Of a stretch of 10,277 nt of DNA, positions 5,205-10,277 are shown one piece after another. The DNA is taken from assembly GCA_028688175.1 (NCBI GenBank), contig JAQTYS010000084.1, positions 1-10,277 on the forward strand, read 5' to 3'. The stretch comes from Methanothrix sp. GTDB lineage: Archaea > Halobacteriota > Methanosarcinia > Methanotrichales > Methanotrichaceae. The notes under the pieces are model-generated. The model was not told the DNA's origin, made no database searches, and was given only the letters and a program-made list of their open reading frames with translations. The translations under genes were made by a program, and so were the position numbers. The number at the start of each line of letters is the position of its first letter. Position 1 is the stretch's first letter.

Positions 5205-6065
5205 TCAGTCCATCTGCAAAGTGTAATGAGTATCCCGATTGAAGCTCTTCGTATGCTCATTCTTGTTGATAATCCCGCCCATGCCGTCCCTCTGGGAGAT
5301 GGTAATAGTATGAGTCTTGCCTCCCCCTATGGTTAAGCTGGCAATTCCATCCAGGGAGCCGTCGCTGTTATCGTTGCAATAAAAGACGCCGTCCACAAAG
5401 ACATCGAATCCTTTTATTCTTTGAGACTTTATAGTAACAAAAGCATCACCCATCGAGATGGAATTCACATCCACAGGCGAGAAGGAGGGCTCGCTTTGCC
5501 TGGGCTGGATATCCAGGATGAGAGCATTGCCCGGATCGCTTCCCTGAGAGAGCAGCATGAAGAGCCTGCCGCTCTCCTCCGGCGTCAGTCGGAGCCGGTA
5601 GTAGCCTGCCAGGAATTTGAAATTCCAGTGCATAGTTGTGCTATTGGCATAGGATACGAGATAGATATCGCCGCTGCCGTCCCGGGGAGTGTGTACTATC
5701 AAGTCGACTGCTTCGCCTGCCGTGACCTGCCCGTACCGGGTCCAGACTGAATCCTTGGCAATCCAAAGCTCGCTGAAAAGTGGCGCACAAGCAGTATTGC
5801 TGAGATAATCGGAGGAGTTAAGCTGCCTCTCACCCAGGTGAATCGACTCCGGTTCATTACCGCTCAGGTTGAAGTATATTGGATCCGAAAGGACTGTTAC
5901 TCGACTTTCCTGTGCACCATTTTCCATGGACACACCACCGGGCTTCGTCCAGGGCTCCTCAGTCCAGACCGGATTTCCCTCCGGCATCGCCCAGGCCGAC
6001 AGTGCCAATAGCATAACGAATGTTGAGGCGAAAGCCGCGACCCAAAGATAGTGGCTAAGGCGCAT
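5205..6065 (-). CDS. Secreted protein with PEGA-like C-terminal domain, coupled to argS
   Basis: 286 residues. Signal peptide 1-26 ends in LSAWA before MPEG. Residues 93-190 (LFSELWIAKDSVWTRYGQVT, DLIVHTPRDGSGDIYLVSYA, GYYRLRLTPEESGRLFMLLS) resemble a beta-rich module I associate with Methanothrix/Methanosarcina surface proteins (W-W-x-Y, P-G-G-G pattern); this is from memory. Residues 208-258 (AFVTIKSQRIKGFDVFVDGV, then GGGKTHTITISQRDG) look like a PEGA-type domain, usually a carbohydrate or cell-wall contact module. C93 and C230 could pair. Sequons include NLS, NSS and NST. The ATG at 6065 comes one base after the argS stop codon TAA (6069-6067), so the gene is almost certainly co-transcribed and translationally coupled with argS, although no functional link is apparent. 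It is transcribed toward the lamin-tail genes. Confidence 0.82.
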   Translation of the reverse strand: MRLSHYLWVAAFASTFVMLLALSAWAMPEGNPVWTEEPWTKPGGVSMENGAQESRVTVLSDPIYFNLSGNEPESIHLGERQLNSSDYLSNTACAPLFSELWIAKDSVWTRYGQVTAGEAVDLIVHTPRDGSGDIYLVSYANSTTMHWNFKFLAGYYRLRLTPEESGRLFMLLSQGSDPGNALILDIQPRQSEPSFSPVDVNSISMGDAFVTIKSQRIKGFDVFVDGVFYCNDNSDGSLDGIASLTIGGGKTHTITISQRDGMGGIINKNEHTKSFNRDTHYTLQMD

Positions 6066-6066
6066 T

Positions 6067-7782
6067 TTACATCGTCTCTAAAGCGTCAATGCCCAGAGTC
6101 TCCAGGGTCGTTCTCAGAGCGTTGCGCGCTGCCCCGGCCAGGGCCAGTCTTGCCCGCCGCAGTTTCGGCTCGGCATCCAGCACCGGGCTGTAGCGGTAGA
6201 AGTGGTTGAAGCTCTCCGCCAGCTCGCGGGCGTACGTTGCTAGCTGATGGGGCTTCAGCTCGCGGGCGGCTCTGTCGATGACCAGATCAAACTGCGCAAT
6301 CTTCTTGATGAGGGCTATCTCGTTTTCGCCGGTGAGCAGATCGGCCTGAATCGGAACACTCTGGCCCTCCGAACTCGCTTCTGCCCTGCAAAGATCTTCT
6401 CCCTTGCGCAGGATGCTGCAAGCCCGGGCATGCGAGTACTGGATGAAGGGCGCAGAAAGCTTCTCAAAGTCCAGGGCCTGCTTCCAGTCAAAGGTGGTGG
6501 CCTTGTCCGGTGAGACCTTGACCACATCGTAGCGCACGGCTCCCGTTGCCACCTGGGCCGCCACCACTTTCAGGAATGCATCGCTCTCCTCCGGCCGGCG
6601 CACCTTAACCTCCTCATAGGCCTGCTTCTCCACCTCGTCGAGCAGCTCATCAGCGGAGATGAACTTGCCCTTTCTGGTGCTCATAGAGCCAGTGGGAAGG
6701 GAGACGAACTCAAAGATGACCACCTCAGGCTCGCGAACGCCTAAAAGGCGAAGCGCGGTGCAGAGTTGCCCGGATACCAGCTTGTGGTCGGCTCCCAGGA
6801 CATCCACCGAGCGGTCGGAATTAAGGGACTTCCAGCGATGATAGGCCAGGTCGCGGGTGATGTAAAGCGAGGTTCCGTTGGCCCTCTTGAGGACCATCTT
6901 CTTCTCGAAGCCGTGGCCGGTGAGGTCGAGCTGAAAAGCCCCCTCCTCGTATTCCGTGAGCCCCGTCTTCTCCAGTTGGCCAAGAATCTCTGAGACATCG
7001 CCCTTTCGCACAAACTCCGACTCCCAGTGGTAGCTGTCGTGGCGGATATTCATGCGGTGCAGCGTCTCCTCGATGCCGCCAATGGCGTACTTGATGGCGC
7101 TCTGGATCTTGGCCACCGTCTCCTCGTCGCCCGCCTCGTAGTGCTGGATAACCTGATCTGCCTCATCCCGGATCTCGGGGTTGGTCTCCATGAGACGGTT
7201 GGCGGCGATGTAGACCTTGGCCACGGCATGGTCGGCTTTGCTGCCGTCCAGCTGGAAATGATCGCAGCCCACGACCACCATGGCCTCCTGGCGTCCCATA
7301 TCGTTGACATAGTATTGGGCATCCACAGTGCAGCCCGCCCGGCGCAGGATGCGCACCAGAGTGTCGCCGATCACGGAATTGCGGATGTGGCCCACATGCA
7401 GCGGCCCATCTGGATTGGCGGAGGTGTGCTCCACGATGACCCTTTCATTCATGCACCCAGTCCAGGCGTTGTCTGCCAGGGCCTGGCTCAGGACCATGTC
7501 CAGGAACTTCTGGCTCATGAAGAAGTTGAGATAGGGGCCGGAAAGCTCCACCTTTTGCACATAACTGAAATTCTGGCTGATTTCCTGGTGGATCACCCTG
7601 GCAATGGCCACCGGGCTCTTCTTCAGAACCGGGGCCAGCCGGAAGGCCACGGATGAAGCCAGATCGGAATGGGGGCTCAGCTCCAGCCCAAGATTGTTTA
7701 CGCCTTCCTCTACCTTGTAGCCGCAGCGCTCGAGGGCAGCATGCAAAAGGCCCTCGACCTCGCTCATAAAATCGAGAAACAT
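6067..7782 (-). CDS. argS: Arginyl-tRNA synthetase
   Basis: 571 residues; charges tRNA-Arg with arginine in the cytoplasm. It is a class I synthetase with an N-terminal additional domain for the tRNA D-loop (1-90), then the ATP-binding signature TSANPDGPLHVGHIRNSVIG (HVGH at 129-132). VNDMGRQ and GADHKLVSGQL follow, then STRKGKF (368-374) in the KMSKS position, and a C-terminal DALR anticodon domain from about 446 (FIQYSHARACSIL, ELAESFNHFYRYSPVL, ending LGIDALETM). All key motifs are present. The start ATG 7782 (MFLDFMSEVE) is chosen because Methanosarcina ArgS, as I recall, begins MFLELRAQ. A TATA-like TTATAT at 7836-7831 also places transcription start near 7808, downstream of the in-frame ATG 7815 and TTG 7818. 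Those alternatives would add 11 or 12 residues. The secreted-protein gene at 6065 follows one base after the stop. Confidence 0.97.
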   Translation of the reverse strand: MFLDFMSEVEGLLHAALERCGYKVEEGVNNLGLELSPHSDLASSVAFRLAPVLKKSPVAIARVIHQEISQNFSYVQKVELSGPYLNFFMSQKFLDMVLSQALADNAWTGCMNERVIVEHTSANPDGPLHVGHIRNSVIGDTLVRILRRAGCTVDAQYYVNDMGRQEAMVVVGCDHFQLDGSKADHAVAKVYIAANRLMETNPEIRDEADQVIQHYEAGDEETVAKIQSAIKYAIGGIEETLHRMNIRHDSYHWESEFVRKGDVSEILGQLEKTGLTEYEEGAFQLDLTGHGFEKKMVLKRANGTSLYITRDLAYHRWKSLNSDRSVDVLGADHKLVSGQLCTALRLLGVREPEVVIFEFVSLPTGSMSTRKGKFISADELLDEVEKQAYEEVKVRRPEESDAFLKVVAAQVATGAVRYDVVKVSPDKATTFDWKQALDFEKLSAPFIQYSHARACSILRKGEDLCRAEASSEGQSVPIQADLLTGENEIALIKKIAQFDLVIDRAARELKPHQLATYARELAESFNHFYRYSPVLDAEPKLRRARLALAGAARNALRTTLETLGIDALETM

Positions 7783-7830
7783 GGGAACACCAGTATGAAT
7801 AGTATCTTCATCCATCAACTGGATGGGGCA

Positions 7831-7872
7831 ATATAAGCATTACGTCAGGTATCGCCTTTTAGGAAAGTATAT
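7831..7872. promoter_or_regulatory. Divergent TATA-like boxes for argS and the DUF4139 gene
   Basis: Minus strand: TTATAT at 7836-7831, about 50 bases before the chosen argS ATG. Plus strand: TATAT at 7868-7872, about 38 bases before the ATG at 7910, with the ribosome site GAGG at 7899-7902. The 127-bp gap therefore appears to hold two back-to-back core promoters. Confidence 0.45.
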
Positions 7873-7909
7873 GATGTTTAGCAACTTACATTAATGACGA
7901 GGTTTTACC

Positions 7910-9139
7910 ATGAAGCTCTTTGCGACTATTCTAATGCTGTTGTTATGCGCTCCGGCCCTTGCCGTATCCGATGAGGCGAGCGGAGTCGAAGCCACCACCG
8001 CCATCACCCTGCCGGTAGACTCCGTCACCATCTATCCGGACGGCCTGATGGCAGTGAAACGAACGGGAAACCTTGACGTAACCGACGGCGTGCACAAATT
8101 TGTGATCAATGTTCCGGAAAAGGCCGAGCAAAGCTCAGTGCTCCTAACTGTAAGCAATGCCACCCAGGAGCGGGTGGTCTACGATGCCAATCCCGTCTAC
8201 ACTCTGAACATCACTGCGCCGGGATCGCAGAGCTTTGACCTCTCTTATCTCATGTACGATGCCGCCGCCTGGAAGCCGGTCTACGACCTGCACCTTCTGA
8301 ATGGCTCAGTATTGGTGAAGGCCAATGCCGTTCTCAGCAATCGCGGCGGAGAGGATCTCAAAAACGTGCGCCTCAAGCTGGTAGCGGGCCTGCCTTTGGC
8401 TGTGCAGCCCTATCTGGCCAAGGCCGCGCCCCAGATAAACCAGCGATATGCTGAAGCCGCACCCCTGGCCGAGTTCATGGACTATGCAGCCGCACCGGCA
8501 CCCTCCTCTGGCGAGCTGGAGACGCTCTACATCTTCGAGCTGGAAGGGCGAAAAGATCTGGTTATGGACAAGGAAATCGGCTTTCCCCTCTTCGAGGAGG
8601 TAGCGCCCCTGGTGAGAGTCTATACCTGGGATGCCTACAATCAGGAGGAGGGACCTGTCAAGGAGGAGATTCGAGCCAACAATACCCTGACAAATCCCTG
8701 GCCGACGGGAAATGCATTGCTCTACAGAAATGACGAGTATGTTTCCACCATCGAGATGCCCTACACTCCTTCCGGCACAAACGCTTCTATTGTTGTGGGC
8801 CCATCTGCCGATCTGAAGGTAGAACGCAAGCTCTTCGACTACAATAAAACTGAAAACATTAAAGTGATAGGCTCAGGGCTGGGAAATCATACCGTAAAAG
8901 AGACCATTGAGGCCTGGACATATAATCTGAAGATCAAGAGCAACCTGGACCGTGCAGCGATGCTGGAGATAACAGACAGCAAACCTCAAGAGGCCGTGAT
9001 TATCTCTGTCACACCCAAGCCTGCCGAGAGCACGGCTACCAGCCTGAAGTGGAAGCTGGTTATTGCGCCGCGACAGAAGATGGCCATCAATTACACCTAC
9101 CAGATGACGACAACAGAAAGCCTGGATAGTGCATATTAA
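7910..9139 (+). CDS. Secreted DUF4139-domain protein lacking the usual coiled coil
   Basis: 409 residues. Signal peptide 1-18 (MKLFATILMLLLCAPALA). Residues 33-85 (LPVDSVTIYPDGLMAVKRTG, VPEKAEQSSVLLTV) match the N-terminal part of DUF4139-type proteins. Residues 108-165 (SFDLSYLMYDAAAWKPVYDL, AVLSNRGGEDLKNVRLKLVAG) match the start of DUF4139, and 335-400 its end (LEITDSKPQ, SLKWKLVIAPRQKMAINYTY). The family has no settled biochemical role. Most members I know are 500 residues or more, with a coiled-coil insert between the N-terminal part and DUF4139; here the two are nearly adjacent. An Ala/Pro-rich stretch (166-200) interrupts the domain. Sequons are common. The ATG has GAGG 7 bases upstream (7899-7902) and a TATA-like box. 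A T-rich tract follows the stop. The gene is monocistronic and divergent from argS. Confidence 0.85.
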   Translation: MKLFATILMLLLCAPALAVSDEASGVEATTAITLPVDSVTIYPDGLMAVKRTGNLDVTDGVHKFVINVPEKAEQSSVLLTVSNATQERVVYDANPVYTLNITAPGSQSFDLSYLMYDAAAWKPVYDLHLLNGSVLVKANAVLSNRGGEDLKNVRLKLVAGLPLAVQPYLAKAAPQINQRYAEAAPLAEFMDYAAAPAPSSGELETLYIFELEGRKDLVMDKEIGFPLFEEVAPLVRVYTWDAYNQEEGPVKEEIRANNTLTNPWPTGNALLYRNDEYVSTIEMPYTPSGTNASIVVGPSADLKVERKLFDYNKTENIKVIGSGLGNHTVKETIEAWTYNLKIKSNLDRAAMLEITDSKPQEAVIISVTPKPAESTATSLKWKLVIAPRQKMAINYTYQMTTTESLDSAY

Positions 9140-9145
9140 TTTCAA

Positions 9146-9158
9146 TTTTTTTCTTTTT
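9146..9158 (+). terminator. Oligo-T terminator of the DUF4139 gene
   Basis: Seven T, a C, then five T begin 6 bases after the stop codon at 9137-9139. Runs of T on the non-template strand are the usual archaeal termination signal; no hairpin is needed or seen. Confidence 0.65.
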
Positions 9159-9349
9159 CTATGTCGGTTTTCCAGATAACTTCCGGCAAAAAATTTTATA
9201 GCTCGCACATGAATTTGCGTTTAAAGTACCTGCGTTCTTTACGTCAACCCTCATTGAGAAAAACCGCGAATCACATAAATAGGATGATGAATGAGTTCAT
9301 ATCCATCTTCGAGAATCAGTGGATTGCTATCATGGGGGCAGAAAAGGAA

Positions 9350-9640
9350 ATGCAACTTACAGGGATAATAAAAAAATCGGGAGATTATTATGTTGCTTTA
9401 TGCATTGAGATCAATGTATCTAGCCAGGGAGAGAGCATAGAAGAAGCTAGGAAAATGCTGCAAGAAGCGTGTGATGAGTATCTCTCATTTATGAAGGATG
9501 AAGGGCTGGTAGATGAAATAAAATCAGTTCCTGTGGACATTCTACGTGAATTTCTCATGGATGATGTCGAGTGCGTGAGGCCGTCTTCGAGCTGGGTTTA
9601 CTCAGAAAGTATAACCTTTGAGGTCTGTGCCAGTGTCTAA
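9350..9640 (+). CDS. hicB: HicB-like antitoxin
   Basis: 96 residues from ATG 9350. MQLTGIIKKSGDYYVALCIE (1-20), then SSQGESIEEARKMLQEACDE (24-43), is the HicB RNase-H-like antitoxin fold: a strand pair ending in a substrate-like C-x-E segment, the SQGES turn and the EEA..L.EA helix. Residues 60-96 continue as a strand-rich tail (SITFEVCASV) with no clear helix-turn-helix or ribbon-helix-helix, so DNA binding is not obvious. HicB normally neutralises the RNA-cleaving toxin HicA. Only a stump of hicA follows, overlapping this gene by 8 bp. Upstream codons in frame back to 9161 (starts at 9284, 9332) lack the family pattern and are probably leader; ATG 9332 is an alternative. A TATA-like CATAAATAG at 9274-9282 could drive it. 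Base use is AT-richer than argS, in keeping with an accessory element. Confidence 0.8.
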   Translation: MQLTGIIKKSGDYYVALCIEINVSSQGESIEEARKMLQEACDEYLSFMKDEGLVDEIKSVPVDILREFLMDDVECVRPSSSWVYSESITFEVCASV

Positions 9641-9710
9641 GAAGATCCCACCCATGTCGAGCCAGAAACTCGTCAAGCTTCTCAATCAAGGCAATGCCAT
9701 GCAGAGATAA
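9633..9710 (+). pseudogene. hicA: Truncated HicA toxin remnant
   Basis: An overlapping frame starts at GTG 9633, inside the last codons of hicB (shared GTGTCTAA), the common hicB-hicA junction. It reads 25 codons to TAA at 9708-9710. KKIPPMSSQKLVKLL followed by NQGNAMQR lines up with the HicA N-terminus as I recall it (kkiPplsgkelvklL followed by ekaGFelvR). Intact HicA is about 60-80 residues and continues with RQ.GSH, which carries the catalytic histidine. Here a stop replaces that part, and neither the remaining frames to 9763 nor the sequence up to the Hsp20 stop contains a GSH-like continuation. The 3' two-thirds therefore seem deleted. An alternative is a chance short frame, but the position, overlap and residue pattern together make a remnant more likely. 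Confidence 0.65.
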
Positions 9711-9763
9711 ATGCACTTATTTGAAAATAAAAAATATTGTATGAGCAAAAGGGATTATGGCTT

Positions 9764-10222
9764 CTAATCCACCTGCACTCTCTGCGCATTTATGACCACG
9801 AGCTTGGGAAGATGCACCTCCAATATGCCGTCCTTGAAGGTGGCTTTCACCAGCTCCGGCTTGACCTCTATGGGCAGCTTGATATCTCGCTTGCGGCCCA
9901 TGGTTCCCATCTCCCGGCGCAGATATTTTCCCTCTCTGGGAGTGGTCTTGGCATCGACATAGAGGCTGTCTTCTGTCACCCGCAGATCGATCTTCTCTTT
10001 GCTCGCGCCCGGCAAAGCCACCAGGACGATCAGCTCATCGTCCGTCTCAATGAGGTCAATGGGGGCAAGATCGCTGCTCTTGACCTCGCTAATCTCGCTG
10101 CTCACATCTCCCAGTATCTTCTTGGCCGCCTGGCTCGCCTGGCTGGACATCCTGGCAGCCTCGACTGCCGCCCTGCCGATCACACGTTCCAGATCGCTGC
10201 TACCTGAGGAATCAGATTTCAT
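9764..10222 (-). CDS. Hsp20/alpha-crystallin small heat-shock protein
   Basis: 152 residues; an ATP-independent holdase chaperone that forms oligomers in the cytoplasm and keeps unfolding proteins soluble. Residues 1-50 are a Ser/Ala-rich, probably helical arm (VIGRAAVEAARMSSQASQAA). The alpha-crystallin domain spans about 53-141: APIDLIETDDELIVLVALPG, KEKIDLRVTEDSLYVDA, and the signature ATFKDGILEVHLPK (127-140). The C-terminal tail is short; V142-V143-I144 or V149-Q-V151 may serve as the I/V-x-I/V oligomer motif. The ATG at 10222 is chosen over TTG 10228. A TATA-like TTTTATGA lies at 10252-10245, 23-30 bases upstream, and no ribosome site is seen, so the mRNA may be leaderless. It converges on the hicBA remnant with 53 bp between the two stops. 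Confidence 0.93.
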   Translation of the reverse strand: MKSDSSGSSDLERVIGRAAVEAARMSSQASQAAKKILGDVSSEISEVKSSDLAPIDLIETDDELIVLVALPGASKEKIDLRVTEDSLYVDAKTTPREGKYLRREMGTMGRKRDIKLPIEVKPELVKATFKDGILEVHLPKLVVINAQRVQVD

Positions 10223-10244
10223 GATCAAAATAATGTCATTGCTA

Positions 10245-10260
10245 TCATAAAACCTTTTGC
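10245..10260 (-). promoter_or_regulatory. Promoter of the Hsp20 gene
   Basis: The minus strand reads GCAAAAGG followed by TTTTATGA: a possible purine-rich BRE, then a TATA-like element. Its distance to the ATG at 10222 is about 25 bases, the usual TATA-to-start spacing in archaea, which points to a leaderless transcript. Confidence 0.45.
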
Positions 10261-10277
10261 TTTATCCTCGGCTTTCC

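Noticed and set aside
7027..7656. 209-codon open frame on the plus strand within argS
   Set aside because: It lies antisense to the conserved catalytic region of argS, has no domain-like pattern or ribosome site, and is explained by GC-rich codon bias of the real gene.
9161..9349. 63-codon N-terminal extension of the HicB-like protein
   Set aside because: The extension has no HicB similarity, lies directly after the T-rich terminator, and includes promoter-like AT-rich sequence; the family pattern begins at ATG 9350.
9711..9763. Remaining part of hicA in another frame
   Set aside because: Reading all three plus frames shows no GSH motif or HicA-like strand pattern; only short AT-rich sequence remains before the Hsp20 stop.
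1..10277. CRISPR array, tRNA, rRNA, insertion sequence or integrase
   Set aside because: No regularly spaced direct repeats, cloverleaf-like GC-rich segments, transposase-like proteins or terminal inverted repeats were seen by eye.

Overview
The window looks like the chromosome of a methanogenic archaeon, most likely a Methanothrix/Methanosaeta-type member of the Methanosarcinales. The reasons are a short class I arginyl-tRNA synthetase of the Methanosarcina type, a small stand-alone siroheme sulfite-reductase-like protein, many secreted proteins rich in N-X-S/T sequons, strong GGAGGTG-type ribosome sites, AT-rich TATA-like boxes upstream of several genes, and oligo-T or hairpin-plus-T ends. 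The genus is inferred from recalled family resemblance, not from a search.

Layout, left to right: (i) a small Cys-rich, Tyr-tailed secreted DUF333-like protein on +, possibly cut by the window edge; (ii) a block on the minus strand holding, in order of transcription, a secreted Thr-rich protein with a basic C-terminal helix (3950-3210), a secreted six-unit FG-GAP/VCBS beta-propeller (2967 or 2988 to 1705), a ChaB-family protein (1627-1322) and the sulfite-reductase-like protein (1111-452); (iii) two tandem, clearly paralogous, single-domain secreted lamin-tail-domain proteins on + (4136-5090), divergent from the Thr-rich gene; (iv) argS on minus, followed one base later by a secreted protein with a PEGA-like C-terminus (6065-5205); (v) divergent from argS, a secreted DUF4139-type protein (7910-9139); (vi) a HicB-like antitoxin on + (9350-9640) overlapping the start of what reads as a stump of its HicA toxin (9633-9710); (vii) a convergent Hsp20 small heat-shock gene (10222-9764).

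Seven of the twelve intact genes encode exported proteins (six with clear signal peptides, the edge gene with an incomplete-looking one), so the region is mainly a cell-surface/secretome neighbourhood with a few housekeeping or stress genes between. The exported genes are not arranged as one operon: most have their own promoter-like and terminator-like signals. The points most worth checking are the decayed hicA next to an intact hicB, a beta-propeller gene whose natural start appears to be a non-canonical AUA codon, the tandem lamin-tail pair, a long hairpin downstream of chaB and an inverted repeat sitting on the chaB promoter. I did not find a convincing multi-gene novel system, CRISPR array, insertion sequence or RNA gene.
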